From: an uncultured Clostridia bacterium
GTDB taxonomy: Bacteria > Bacillota > Clostridia > Christensenellales > Borkfalkiaceae
Direction of reading: 5' to 3'
Length of the DNA stretch: 38,703 nt
Assembly: GCA_944340905.1 (NCBI GenBank)
Contig: CALVLT010000021.1
Span: 1 to 38,703 of the forward strand
Shown piece after piece: positions 26,701 through 34,920 of the stretch (its first letter is position 1; each line of letters opens with the position of its first letter). Under the pieces are notes generated by a model. It made no database searches, was not told where the DNA came from, and saw nothing but the letters and a program-made list of their open reading frames with translations. The translations under genes and the position numbers were made by a program.

Positions 26701-29700
26701 CGGATCCGCAACTCCGGCGGCGACCATCGTCCCATCGTTTTCGATCTTGCCGCCTTGGTACGTACCGCTGGCAATGGTCAGCACGCCGGAGTTTTCAACA
26801 TTCACATAGCGTGTTCCCGCGTTGAAATATACGATGCCACTGTTTGTGATGGTGACAAAATTGTCCTCATCTCCAACCTGTCCGGACGAATTGAAAATTT
26901 CCAGCCTTCCGCCCTTCTCTACAACAATGGAGCCAAGCAGTCTTACAGATTTGCTCCGAGAATAGAATTTGATGTTTTTTCCTTTTCCGATCGTAACTGT
27001 TTGCCCTTCATTGAGCTTAACCGGCTCACTGCCGGAAACCCTGAAATCAATGTCTGTATCGTACTCGTCGTTGAGTTCGTCCTCAGCGACGGGGTCAATG
27101 CTATCAATTGCCGCCTGTAAAGTGTTATAGCCCCTCTTGCCGACAAAGAAGTACACACCCGCTCCATTGGCATCGTTTTGCGTTCCCACACCATAGCCAT
27201 TGCCCGAGGTATAGAGATATCGGCTGCTCCCAAGATAATCCTCGGAGAATGCCGTATCAAACGTGCCGCCGGTGATAAATCTCGTAACATTCTCGCTGTA
27301 AATATCGCCCGTGAACGTGCCGCCGGTAATGGAAGTTTTGATTTGATCGGTTGCAGTCTGCGTCTCCTCAAAATCCACTTCATAGAAGGCATATCCGTTG
27401 CTTGCCGCATCGCCCACGGCACGATATGTCCCCTCAGAAATATTCACATTGACGGGCAAATTGGTGGAATGCTGCGAAATGACGATTGCTGCACCAATTA
27501 CGGTAGTACCGGAACGATAATTGCCTGGTACGGTATAGAAAGAACGATTTGCCTCAATTTTAACATTTTCGTCATTGATATTCAGCGTGCCCGAACGCAC
27601 TTCAATGCCTGCGCCGCCGGTCAAAGTGGTATTGCCGGTAAGCGTCAGAATGCCATTCTGCGGCTGGAAAATCGATGCATAATAACTGGTGAGCGTGCTG
27701 TCTGTCACGGTAATGTCCGTACCGTGCGCCTCACCGTGTCCTGCGATAGCATAATAACTTGACGAAGTGAGTGCAACTTTGATAGTCGTCCCTTCAACCT
27801 TTACAACGGTATATGTATCGTCAACCTCTTCCGGTACTGCATTGCCAGATGCATACATACCAAACACAGCAATTCCCTGCCATGCGGTATCGATCGTGCT
27901 GTTCTGTACAACCAGACTGCTGACGCCGCCTTCCTGTGAGCGGACTTCCACAGCATTGCCTGCGCCCGTCAGATAAATGATAGAACCGTCCGTAATCTCC
28001 ATATTGGCGCCGTTGCTGATTCCAACGCCCGCAGAAAGACTTCCGACTGCGCCCTTTACAGTAACAGAAACGCCGCTGAGCGTGACGCTGCCCGCACCGG
28101 TCGCCTGAATACCGCGCGCACCGTCAGCATTTGCCGTAACAGAAATTCCGTTAATTGTTACGCCCTCTTCCCCGGATATGCTGAGCTGCACAAGGATGCC
28201 GTTGCCGTATTCTGCAACAATTGCAGAACCGTTGCTGCCCGTGAGCATTGCACCGTCTGCTCTGATTTCAACAGCATACGTACCCGCTGATCCGCTATAG
28301 GTAATCGTATTCCCGTTCAGATCGAGCGTGAGAGCACGGTCGATCACGATGGATTCGGAAAGCTTAAGGTCTGCGCCAAGGCGGATGACGGAATAGGTGC
28401 CCGCAAGGGCATCGGCAATGCCTGCCGCCTTGTAAACGGTGACGACTGTTGCGGCCTCCGCGCTCCCGCTGTTTGCAACCGTGTAGACGGCATCCGCGCC
28501 CGCATCGATCGCCGCCTGTTCGGATTCATAGACGGTGAATTCGCCGGTGCCGTTGTAGCCGTCCGCGTCATACCCCACCGCGGCGTTCTCGTCGATGAAA
28601 TAGCCGCCCATATTGTCGTCGCCCTGTGCGGGATTGCGCCCGATAAAGGTACCGCCCGTAATAGTGACGTCCTCATAGGAGCCACTGTTGCTGACGTTCA
28701 CCGTAAGCGGCGCGCCGCCGCCGCGGGCATAGGTATCCGCTTTGTTTTCAAGCTTGCCGCCCGAGATTTCGATCCCGCCGCCATTGTAGGAAAATACGCA
28801 GGATTCCCATTCGGTATCGACGACGATGGCGCCGCTTATCATTTCAAAGGTGCCGCCCCACGCGCCGATGGGAACGGTATACTGCACGCCGTTTTGCGAT
28901 GCGTCGATTGCGCCATCCGTACCGCTGTCTACGAGGGTGAGATGGTAGCCCTCATAAATATAGATTGCGCATCTCGTATGGTCCGCATCGTCCCCGAATT
29001 CGCGAAGGGTGAGCGTGTTCCCGTTCAAATCGAAGGTGATCTCGATGGTGTTGGCGGGAACAGAAGAGCCATCGCTGCTACCAAGCCCGATCCGCTCTGC
29101 AAGCGTATAATTATCCGCGATCAGCGTGACGGTTCCGCCGCCTGCCTTCATCGCCGCGTCAAACGCCGCCTCGAGGGTGGTGAAATAGGTGATCGTACCG
29201 TCTGTTTCGATAGACGCAACGGCACCCGCGGGTTCGTTCAAATCTGCCGTAGAGGAAACAGAAACCTGTGCGCTGCCTTCCGTCAGCACATCGTTGTTGA
29301 ACAAGCCGTTTTCAGTGGTTTCAAGTGTGACGTCATTGACGGTAACATCTGCATTTGCAACCGCGCGGACGCCGCTGATCACTGCGTCTTCAGCGGTGCC
29401 GACCACTTTGAACGTGCCGCCGTCGATCGTGACCGTGCCGCTGCCTTCCGTGCCGTCTTTATCAGAAGAGGCATAGACGATGGCGCAATTGCCCCCGTCA
29501 TTGCGGACAGGATTTTCGAGCGTAAGCGTGCCGCCGCCCGTAATGGTCGCATTGGAGCCATAGGTCAGCACAACGTTCTGTGTATAATTGACAAGCTCGC
29601 CGCCTTCGATCGAGAGCGTACCGCTGTTGATTTTGACTGTGTTAGCACCGCCTGTCAGACTACCGCTCCTGATGGTGACAGAGGGATCGCCGCTGATGGT

Positions 29701-30825
29701 GGCGCTCTCATTGCTTACACTTATGACAAGCGAGGAGAACCCGCCCACGGCTTTTCCGTCTCCGTCCACAGTGCGGGTGGTGACGGTTGCCCCGTCAACA
29801 GTGAGAATACCGAAATTCTCGATCGTATAATAGCTGTTTTCGTTGCCTGAATAAGGCTCATATGTACCGGCCTCCTGACTTCTCGTGAACGTGCCGCCGT
29901 TGAGAATCGCCGTGCCGTAGTTTGTGAGCGCTGTACGAGCATGCGTCACGTTGTCCACCGTACCGTTGCCGACGATCGTCAGCGTGCCGTAGTTGGTGAT
30001 GGTGTGACCCGCCCTGTTCGTCAGCGTCTTGCCGTTCAGGTCAAGGGTAATATTCTGCCCTTCTGCAACGACAATATCTTCTTTTACGTTGCCGGACAGC
30101 GTGACCGTCTCGCCGTTATCCGCCGCGTTGACGGCGTCCTGCAGCGTGGCATATGTAACCGTCCCTACCGGACCGTCCGCCACAGATACGCGCTTCGCAT
30201 TGGTCACATCGAACGTGACATTGTTCAAATCCAGGCCGCCTGACACCAAAATCGCCGACGACGTATTGGCGGATGACCCATTCGCATTTGTGAAATCGAT
30301 ACGCACGTCTTCCAAGGTAAGCGTCGAAGAACCGTCTTCCCTCGTTCCTACCTGTATGAAATTTTCGGAAGACTTACCGGAAAGTGTACCATTACGAATG
30401 GTGACATCCACACCTGTCGATTGGTAGTAAACGATCGCACTTGATATGTAATCTGTAACAACGCGCAGAGTCTTCCCGTTCAAATCGAGTTCAAGATCAC
30501 GCGTTACGTACAAGGCATACCCGGGCATGCCCGCCGTTGTCATAGCAGTCTTCAAAGCATCATCGCTAATGAAATCAAATGTAATATCTTCGCCAAGTTT
30601 TATGATGCTGACATTAGAATTTGTGAAAGCAGACAACATGTCTTGCCACGAAGAGACCGTGGCGGTATTGCCTTCCACCGTCATGTCGTACGTTTCAGCC
30701 GTTTCCGTCTCGTCTGCCGCGCGGACGTCCCTTACGGGAACATTCATGCACAGAAATGCCGCAAGCACCAGCGCAAACAGCGCCGCAAACAATGCCGCAA
30801 TGCCCCTTACCTTTGCCTTTTTCAT
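20749..30825 (-). CDS. Giant beta-helix surface protein with membrane anchor and cytoplasmic tail
   Basis: About 3,358 aa. The start at 30825 (MKKAKVRGIAALFAALF) has GGAGG 5 nt upstream; residues 1-36 are a Sec signal ending VRA-AD. Residues about 40-2,508 are right-handed beta-helix repeats (DLNGKTLT, VTIDGGTF, GGTFTG patterns). A large module containing GIEIRNGTL, then AIAVSQH, then GTFTA and AFYE recurs near residues 1,070, 1,660 and 2,370. Residues about 2,510-3,090 are Ala/Glu/Leu-rich helices, a likely stalk. One membrane span (about 3,094-3,116, VYVLLAVVLVLIVVACIVML) is followed by a 240-residue cytoplasmic part: a Pro/Glu/Ala-rich linker, a compact domain (YMDLTDEQRDLFNKVREYAL, VVKLTVRRDMPVALFLLENE) and a basic coiled coil with an acidic end. 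No LPXTG motif or S-layer domains are seen. The role is probably adhesion or glycan binding, perhaps with inward signalling or cytoskeletal linkage; the tail domain is not one I recognise. Confidence 0.9.
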   Translation of the reverse strand: MKKAKVRGIAALFAALFALVLAAFLCMNVPVRDVRAADETETAETYDMTVEGNTATVSSWQDMLSAFTNSNVSIIKLGEDITFDFISDDALKTAMTTAGMPGYALYVTRDLELDLNGKTLRVVTDYISSAIVYYQSTGVDVTIRNGTLSGKSSENFIQVGTREDGSSTLTLEDVRIDFTNANGSSANTSSAILVSGGLDLNNVTFDVTNAKRVSVADGPVGTVTYATLQDAVNAADNGETVTLSGNVKEDIVVAEGQNITLDLNGKTLTNRAGHTITNYGTLTIVGNGTVDNVTHARTALTNYGTAILNGGTFTRSQEAGTYEPYSGNENSYYTIENFGILTVDGATVTTRTVDGDGKAVGGFSSLVISVSNESATISGDPSVTIRSGSLTGGANTVKINSGTLSIEGGELVNYTQNVVLTYGSNATITGGGTLTLENPVRNDGGNCAIVYASSDKDGTEGSGTVTIDGGTFKVVGTAEDAVISGVRAVANADVTVNDVTLETTENGLFNNDVLTEGSAQVSVSSTADLNEPAGAVASIETDGTITYFTTLEAAFDAAMKAGGGTVTLIADNYTLAERIGLGSSDGSSVPANTIEITFDLNGNTLTLREFGDDADHTRCAIYIYEGYHLTLVDSGTDGAIDASQNGVQYTVPIGAWGGTFEMISGAIVVDTEWESCVFSYNGGGIEISGGKLENKADTYARGGGAPLTVNVSNSGSYEDVTITGGTFIGRNPAQGDDNMGGYFIDENAAVGYDADGYNGTGEFTVYESEQAAIDAGADAVYTVANSGSAEAATVVTVYKAAGIADALAGTYSVIRLGADLKLSESIVIDRALTLDLNGNTITYSGSAGTYAVEIRADGAMLTGSNGSAIVAEYGNGILVQLSISGEEGVTINGISVTANADGARGIQATGAGSVTLSGVSVTVKGAVGSLSAGVGISNGANMEITDGSIIYLTGAGNAVEVRSQEGGVSSLVVQNSTIDTAWQGIAVFGMYASGNAVPEEVDDTYTVVKVEGTTIKVALTSSSYYAIAGHGEAHGTDITVTDSTLTSYYASIFQPQNGILTLTGNTTLTGGAGIEVRSGTLNINDENVKIEANRSFYTVPGNYRSGTTVIGAAIVISQHSTNLPVNVNISEGTYRAVGDAASNGYAFYEVDFEETQTATDQIKTSITGGTFTGDIYSENVTRFITGGTFDTAFSEDYLGSSRYLYTSGNGYGVGTQNDANGAGVYFFVGKRGYNTLQAAIDSIDPVAEDELNDEYDTDIDFRVSGSEPVKLNEGQTVTIGKGKNIKFYSRSKSVRLLGSIVVEKGGRLEIFNSSGQVGDEDNFVTITNSGIVYFNAGTRYVNVENSGVLTIASGTYQGGKIENDGTMVAAGVADPVFNGTQFIANGGSTARFERGKFDESVTFTENGGEISLQGGSYAKALTNADGQNIAQYVPETHEFTLSATENMVSIIKTAAATVQVEMSDGTIYRFTVFSTAVAMADDGATITLLDDISYSVNKTIEIENKSLTFDLGGHTISTTGTSCPNNLFDISVGNATIIFRNGTIDVRKTAIQLHSGTADVGADGELILESTLTIESGDYVRHNAVFVFAEVGNTVSLTSYATLSSGSSATIMGNGDEFGTLNIDILGGSVTSDKTVAMYLPQATCTTTIANAAITGTTGIEIRNGTLVISGDTTVTATGDFSTNATPSVGGNTVLGGAAIAVSKYDIANTSLSVTIDGGTFTAENGRAFYEGNHNPNRDDSYDGVEGTHEFAYGAPVVSITGGTFNGEVEAKNITKFISGGSYQQTFDASYLAAGYALEGSEGNYTVEVNAAAVCNDTAYETLQAAIDAAGENAATITLLQNVTEDVTIDGGQNVTLDLNGCTITNVDDHTITNNGTLVIVDNAGDGSSANMIASDFDTIYNTGTLTVGKNVYVDALSHGKAAVYNEVGGTFTLDGGRLARSNEKGNSSSNNGGNSFYVLLNHGTATLNGIIQQPGGYSSLIENGWQDGNDNKQRKPSVMTIKGGEYSGGLNTVKNDDYGQLTITGGTFSNISQAAVMNWNVAEINGGTFEINEGAFAVVVNGYLNDTMDQGKLTITDGTFTGGTIIMQNSYATDIGEVAVSGGTFGEPVPEDYLDRDGTDNPLYALQYDSKTDAYTLVENSEPQAMIIDASGVSYRYATLVNALEAAQNGDTVVLLGDVNLTEALTIDKNVTIDLAGHTVRAEGTAANITVDVTIESSEDNGAIVYTGDGADHGLVVTKNATLTIEDVVVDYANGGQAIRLGDYNGGTPTADGGNAVLTNATVTGGVAGVAMFGTAEESANKTSLTATDSSISGTVYYGIATNGTFYNNVISLTDTNVSAPKATGTAMYLPGSGETTITGGEIKGATGIEIRAGKLTVNEGTTVTATGVYTEPVPNPDGTTVGGVAIAVSQHTTERPIDVTVNGGTINATGADGKAFLEIDTVGKEDVTPSEGVTISIVGGKFKAPVEARNITGFVSGGQYAELPAEGLFAEGYEGAFYGATGYYEVIESVSDDLAALLTAQANAQADVRGALAAYGWTMAYVEQLAAQEGEALLKANAAALVAAYADITEATSEYSVAQARLAAINALDGLLAKFDGMKAAAAGEIAAAAEAKEEADGQPAQEAVVVPTATYNAIYAARNKAELESLLENALAEIADIRSYRAQIAAQSTQLDEIEKAVGELNSGLFTDNTGAIDSILNTIEAAREQITGVAADADAASLAELNEYLTKTIQGSLDTINTLLNAFAEELLGAYNEADGTFAGNGTLDTLLGYFEGDSDIFDAITQAKNEIMGAANGEGGMSISDLSDSLANVIAAFEENGTIDSLQNDLTAVKEALLGTSGIDDRIDSILEKIDSVIGTNGTTLDSILSAVSNANTAIGEVKTLLESWSSSIGLLGSMNTTLTNAAAEIGDLTGALQDASGGLSSSITEAIADIESIRQSIASLADGDDVTAITGDLTDILADIAALQTTVDSIANSVSASTAVEEAKDNAMTDLRDWLNDYLDSLLGADSAQAGILVARAAYTPETTDGDIYARLTQAFSEDNANLVLRYYNEALAAIDAATTVSDVTTAVSTFRAQVASVEASAQNTPSLTGVYVLLAVVLVLIVVACIVMLLKGRREVAAQTQAQPETQPEESAPAAAAQPEEVAEEPAAPAEEPAAPAAAPVEELAAEEDGDKEHIVIAANVRSFSEAYMDLTDEQRDLFNKVREYALAKEGAVEVKQSGGVVVKREGKQVVKLTVRRDMPVALFLLENEMLKTFRRNAKSEAKLKVRATELVIRDEDDLETAYTMVDLSVDQIEKDIEAAKERRKELRRQRRLERQAQQAAAQAESAAAEAPSDGTAAETPAPDAGEGSEE

Positions 30826-30926
30826 ACGATCCTCCTGCTTTTTTCTGAGCCTTTTTTCTGCTGTCGTGCGCTCATGTTTGCGCACCCGTGAAAATATCAA
30901 TCATTTCACGCTATTTTCACAGATAC

Positions 30927-30956
30927 AGTATACCCTCCCCCGAGCATATTTGTCAA
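30927..30956 (-). promoter_or_regulatory. Promoter of the giant beta-helix gene
   Basis: Minus strand: TTGACA (30951-30956), 18-nt spacer, TATACT (30927-30932). The leader to the ATG at 30825 is about 95 nt. Confidence 0.7.
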
Positions 30957-31065
30957 GTACTTGCAGAAAGAAAATATCCGAAACTTGCAAAATTTTTTAT
31001 CTTTACCGACAGATCGTGTCAGTTTTTGCCATACACGTGTTTGATGTTTCCTCGTTGCCGCCCTT

Positions 31066-31535
31066 CCTCTTGCCCCTAAGACAGTGTATGAGGGGATTCT
31101 TCGGGGGCTACGCCCCCTCTGAATGACGGTAACGGGCATTCTTTTGGCACCACGTCATTCAGAGGGCGACAGCCCGAAGAATCCCCTCGTGCGGAGCGAG
31201 CACCCCCATCCCCCCTGTCCTTCGCCCCCTTAAAACAAGTATTAAGGGGGGTGAGATAACCGCGTTCTCTTGCCCCTAAGACAATGTATTAGGGGACTCT
31301 TCGCTGCGCTCTGAGTGACGGTAACGGGCGCACTTTTGGCGCCACGTCATTCTGAGCCGCGCGCAGCGCGGCGTGAGAATCCGCTCGCTGAATGCGGAAT
31401 CCCCCCTGTCCTTCGCCCCCTTAAAACAAGTATTAAGGGGGGTGAGATAACCGCGTTCACTTGCCCCTAAGACAACGTATTAGGGGATTCTGCGCTCCAC
31501 TTCGTTCCGCTCTGAATGACGGTACCATTTTCCTG
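31066..31535. repeat. Tandem mosaic repeat array, block C
   Basis: Two and a half copies of a unit of about 190-200 bp. CCCCTAA-type palindromes start at 31073, 31273 and 31464; CCCCCTTAA-type palindromes start at 31225 and 31416. Each full unit ends GGGGTGAGATAACCGCGTTC. Between the palindromes the copies differ: the segment after the first is GGGGGCTACGCCCCC in copy 1 and CGCTGCGCTCTG in copy 2. No gene is present between the beta-helix promoter and the pnp terminator. Confidence 0.85.
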
Positions 31536-31587
31536 AATGACGGTCGGCGGGCATCCTCCCGCGGGTTTTACAACCGCAATGTAAAAC

Positions 31588-31616
31588 AAAAAAGCTGCGC
31601 GGGGCGCAGCTTTTTT
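31588..31616 (-). terminator. Terminator of the rpsO-pnp transcript
   Basis: AAAAAAGCTGCGC, loop, GCGCAGCTTTTTT, 160 bp past the pnp stop. It is symmetrical and can work in both directions. The 160 bp before it hold no gene that I can see. Confidence 0.85.
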
Positions 31617-31777
31617 CGGGATTGTAATATGTCTCCGTTCGTTTGCGGTTTTCGAGGTGTTTGCACGAGCGTGCGTTCACCGTTTTTTCAAACGTATAAG
31701 AAAATTGTGTTCCCCGTTTGCCGTCCTTTTCCCAACGGGAATGCGGCATCACAAATATTGCGTTCTGCGGCGAACGG

Positions 31778-33874
31778 TTACTCCATATCCATCTTTTCGA
31801 GCAGTTTGAAGTCAATGCCCTTCTCGCCGATCTTGATGATCTTGACCTTGACCACGTCGCCCACGGAGAGCACGTCCTCCACCTTCTCGATGCGGCGGTC
31901 CGCCATCTTGGAGATATGGATCATGCCGTCCTTGCCGGGTGCGAATTCGACAAACGCGCCCATCGTGGAAAGGATGCGCACGACGCGGCCGATGAACATA
32001 TCGCCCACCTCGGGATCGCGCACGATGCTCTCGACGATCGCCTTAGCGCGCAGCGCCGCCTCCGAATCGCCGAAGGAGGCGATGCACACGGTGCCGTCGT
32101 CCTCGATGTCGATCTTGGTGCCCGTCTCGGCAATGATGGAGTTGATGACCTTGCCCTGCTTGCCCACCACGTCGCCGATCTTTTCGGGGTCGATGTGGAA
32201 GGAGATGATGCGCGGCGCATACTTGGAAAGATCGGGCGCCACTTCGGGAACGCACTCGAGCATCTTGGAGAGGATGAACGTTCTGCCCTCGTTCGCCTGT
32301 TCGATGGCGGTGTGCATGATCTCTTCGGAGATGCCCTTGATCTTGATATCCATCTGAATGGCGGTGATGCCCTTCTGCGTGCCCGCGACCTTGAAGTCCA
32401 TGTCGCCGAGGAAGTCCTCCAGCCCCTGGATATCCGTCATAACGCGGAACTCGCCCGTCTGCTGATTCTTGATGAGGCCCATGGCGACGCCCGCAACGGG
32501 CGCCTTGATGGGCACGCCCGCATCCATGAGCGCCATCGTCGAACCGCACACGGACGCCATCGACGAGGACCCGTTGGAGGAGAGAATATCATTGACGACG
32601 CGGATGGCATACGGGAATTCTTCCACAGGGGGAATGACGGGAACGAGCGCGCGCTCCGCAAGGGCGCCGTGCCCGATCTCGCGCCTGCCGGCGCCGCGGA
32701 TGGCCTTTGCCTCGCCCGTGCAGTAGCCGGGGAAGTTGTACTGGTGCATATAGCGCTTGCTCGTTTCGTCGTCCAGCCCCTCGAGCTTCTGCGCCTCGGC
32801 GAGCATGCCGAGCGTGCAGGTGGTGAGCGTCTGGGTCTGTCCGCGCGTGAACACCGCGCTGCCGTGAACGCGGGGCAGGATATGCCGCTCGCACCAGATG
32901 GGGCGCACGTCCTTCAGGCCTCTGCCGTCGGGGCGGATGCCCTTGTCGAAGATCTTGGCGCGCACCTTCTCCTTGGTCAGATAGTAAATGGAATCCTTCA
33001 GCTCGCGCACGTTGTCGGGATAGATGTCCGCGAAGTGTGCAAGAACGTCCTTTTCCACCTCGTCCTGGCGCGCCTCGCGCTCCTGCCTGTCAAAGGTGTC
33101 GAGCGCCCAGTCGAGCTTGTCCGAGGCGTACGCGCGCACGGCGGCGTCAAGCTCTTCGGGAATGTGGTACAGCTCGATCTGCTGCTTGGGCTTGCCCACG
33201 GCGGGAACGATGACGTCCTCGATATACTTGCAGATCTTGGAAATTTCCTGCTGGCCGAACATGATGGCGCCCACCATCTCGTCGTTGGAGACCTCGTCCG
33301 CGCCCGCCTCGATCATGAGAATGGCGTCCTTCATGCCGGCAAGATTGAGGTGGATGGTGCTCTTTTCGCGCTGTGCGGCGTCGGGATTGATGACATACTC
33401 CCCGTCCACGAGGCCCACGACCACCGAACCGGTGGGGCCGCCCCAAGGAATATCGGAAATGGAGAGCGCAACGGAGGAGCCGATCATGGCGAGCGGCTCG
33501 GGGGAGACGTCCGGTTCGACGGAGAGCGCCGTTGCCACGACGACCACGTCGTTGAAGAGTCCCTTGGGGAAGAGCGGGCGCAGCGGCCTGTCGATGAGGC
33601 GGGCGGTGAGGATGGCCTTGTCGGCTGCCCTGCCCTCCCTGCGCTTGAAGCTGCCCGGGATCTTGCCCACTGCGTACAGCTTTTCTTCGTAGTCCACCTG
33701 CAGGGGGAAGAAGTCGATGCCCTCCCTCGGCGTCTTGGACATACACACCGTCACGAGGACGGCGGTCTCGCCGCAGCGCACAACGCACGATCCGTTTGCC
33801 TGCTCGGTGTACTTGCCCGTTTCGATGATGACCTCGCGGCCGCCGACGGGCATTCTGAATTCCTGGTAGTTCAT
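31778..33874 (-). CDS. pnp: Polyribonucleotide nucleotidyltransferase (PNPase)
   Basis: 698-aa 3'-to-5' phosphorolytic exoribonuclease of the RNA degradosome. Domains in order: first RNase PH domain (about 1-215; PREGIDFFPLQVDYEEKLYA), helical linker (about 230-310), second RNase PH domain (about 315-545; IRPDGRGLKDVRPIWCERHI, GRREIGHGALAERAL), KH domain (about 553-610; KIGDVVGKQGKVINSIIAET) and S1 domain (about 622-692; FIGRVVRILSTMGAFVEF). Length is normal. AGGAG lies 10 nt before the ATG. It follows rpsO, the widespread bacterial order; a stem CCTGCGCC/GGCGCAGG (33917-33937) sits in its leader, where PNPase autoregulatory stems occur in other bacteria. Confidence 0.98.
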   Translation of the reverse strand: MNYQEFRMPVGGREVIIETGKYTEQANGSCVVRCGETAVLVTVCMSKTPREGIDFFPLQVDYEEKLYAVGKIPGSFKRREGRAADKAILTARLIDRPLRPLFPKGLFNDVVVVATALSVEPDVSPEPLAMIGSSVALSISDIPWGGPTGSVVVGLVDGEYVINPDAAQREKSTIHLNLAGMKDAILMIEAGADEVSNDEMVGAIMFGQQEISKICKYIEDVIVPAVGKPKQQIELYHIPEELDAAVRAYASDKLDWALDTFDRQEREARQDEVEKDVLAHFADIYPDNVRELKDSIYYLTKEKVRAKIFDKGIRPDGRGLKDVRPIWCERHILPRVHGSAVFTRGQTQTLTTCTLGMLAEAQKLEGLDDETSKRYMHQYNFPGYCTGEAKAIRGAGRREIGHGALAERALVPVIPPVEEFPYAIRVVNDILSSNGSSSMASVCGSTMALMDAGVPIKAPVAGVAMGLIKNQQTGEFRVMTDIQGLEDFLGDMDFKVAGTQKGITAIQMDIKIKGISEEIMHTAIEQANEGRTFILSKMLECVPEVAPDLSKYAPRIISFHIDPEKIGDVVGKQGKVINSIIAETGTKIDIEDDGTVCIASFGDSEAALRAKAIVESIVRDPEVGDMFIGRVVRILSTMGAFVEFAPGKDGMIHISKMADRRIEKVEDVLSVGDVVKVKIIKIGEKGIDFKLLEKMDME

Positions 33875-33916
33875 TGTTCTTTATCTCCTTATCTTTAACG
33901 CCTTTCGTTCTTTGTC

Positions 33917-33937
33917 CCTGCGCCCCGACGGCGCAGG
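33917..33937 (-). promoter_or_regulatory. Stem-loop in the pnp leader
   Basis: CCTGCGCC, 5-nt loop, GGCGCAGG, about 43 nt before the pnp ATG. PNPase in several bacteria controls its own mRNA through an RNase III-cut leader stem; a similar role here is an inference. Confidence 0.35.
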
Positions 33938-33978
33938 AACGGTTCGGACCGCCGCGGCAGCTTCACCCGCGCGGCCCC

Positions 33979-34008
33979 AAAAAAAGAGCGGCAAAAAGCC
34001 GCTCCTTT
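33979..34008 (-). terminator. Terminator between rpsO and pnp
   Basis: On the minus strand GAGCGGC, 5-nt loop, GCCGCTC, then seven T. It lies right after the rpsO stop. I find no promoter between it and pnp, so pnp probably depends on partial read-through. Confidence 0.8.
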
Positions 34009-34016
34009 TCAAAGCC

Positions 34017-34271
34017 TTACTTTCTGAGTTCAAGCGCCGCGATGACCGCCCTGTAGCGCTCGATGTCCTTCGCCTTGAGATAGTCCAGAAGCCCCCTGCG
34101 GCGGCCGACCATTTTGAGAAGGCCCCTTCTCGAATGGTTGTCGTGCTTGTGCTCCTTGAGGTGCTCGTTGAGGTGGTTGATGCGCTCGGTCAGAAGCGCG
34201 ATCTGCACTTCGGGCGAACCCGTGTCCCCCTCGTGAGCGGCGAACTTGGCGATGATCTCCTGCTTTTCCAT
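34017..34271 (-). CDS. rpsO: 30S ribosomal protein S15
   Basis: 84 aa, slightly shorter than the usual 88-89. It binds 16S rRNA helices in the 30S platform. The family stretches [20 protein letters not shown] and the motif [19 protein letters not shown] are intact. AGGAGG lies about 10 nt upstream of the ATG. A clear promoter (34355-34383) gives a leader of about 75 nt able to fold into a closed stem structure, a place where S15 often binds to repress its own synthesis. Confidence 0.98.
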   Translation of the reverse strand: MEKQEIIAKFAAHEGDTGSPEVQIALLTERINHLNEHLKEHKHDNHSRRGLLKMVGRRRGLLDYLKAKDIERYRAVIAALELRK

Positions 34272-34303
34272 TTGCGTTTATCCTCCTATGGAATATTTGC
34301 CGC

Positions 34304-34344
34304 GTATGCCAAGCGCAGGGTGGAGAGCCGTGCTCCTCGCATAC
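34304..34344 (-). ncRNA. Candidate S15 autoregulatory leader
   Basis: In the rpsO mRNA leader, GTATGC and GCATAC enclose a 30-nt region with an inner GGAG/CTCC pairing and a CACGG loop. S15 leader RNAs that imitate the 16S binding site are known in Gram-positive bacteria; this has the right place and size but I cannot match it to a defined class by eye. Confidence 0.35.
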
Positions 34345-34354
34345 GTCAGCTCCT

Positions 34355-34383
34355 ATCTTACCATTTTTTGACGCGCTTGTCAA
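34355..34383 (-). promoter_or_regulatory. Promoter of rpsO-pnp
   Basis: Minus strand: TTGACA (34378-34383), 17-nt spacer, TAAGAT (34355-34360). Confidence 0.8.
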
Positions 34384-34449
34384 AGCTTTTTCGCGCCTTT
34401 GTCGCGCAACTTGGACCCGATCGGATATTTTTTTGAAATTTGACGCCCC

Positions 34450-34910
34450 CTTGCCCGCGTGAGGAACCGTCATTCTGCGCGGAACGCAGTGGAGCGTGAG
34501 AATTCCCTTGGGTGCAGTCAAACAAAAGCCCTCCCTGTGTAAGGGAGGGTGCCGAGCTTGCGAGGCGGGAGGGTTGTTGTGCATGTTTATAACGTACTTT
34601 GACAACCCTTTCGTCACGGCTTGCGCCGCGCCACCTCCCCTTGCACAGGGGAGGCTATCCCGCGTCATCATACCTGTAAGACAACGTATGAGGGGATTCC
34701 TCGCTCACGCTCGGAATGACGGTAGGCAAGGAACACGTCATAACTTCGGCTACGCCTCGTGTGCCGCCTGTGGCGGCGAGCAGAGCGGAGGGCGCAGCCC
34801 GCAGCGCCCGATGCGAGGAAAAATACTCACTTGCGGGAGTATTTTGACGATGCAGCGCACAAGGCGCAGCCGCAGTAAGAATCCCCTTGCAGAATGTGGA
34901 AAGCCCCTCG
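34450..34910. repeat. Mosaic intergenic repeat block D
   Basis: Gap between the rpsO promoter and the TIR/Sel1 gene. It holds the GCTTGCGCCGCGCCACCTCC segment (about 34620) also seen near 3725, a degenerate TAAGACAACGTATGAGGGG palindrome arm (34673-34695), and a GTCATAACTTCG segment (about 34738) shared with block B. No gene is seen. Confidence 0.65.
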
Positions 34911-34920
34911 CGGCAGACGC

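Noticed and set aside
31066-31535. Regular repeats considered as a CRISPR array
   Set aside because: Units are about 195 bp with long internal palindromes and only 2.5 copies; no cas genes are near.
31718-33898. A 726-codon open frame on the plus strand opposite pnp
   Set aside because: Complement of a highly conserved gene; no recognisable motifs.
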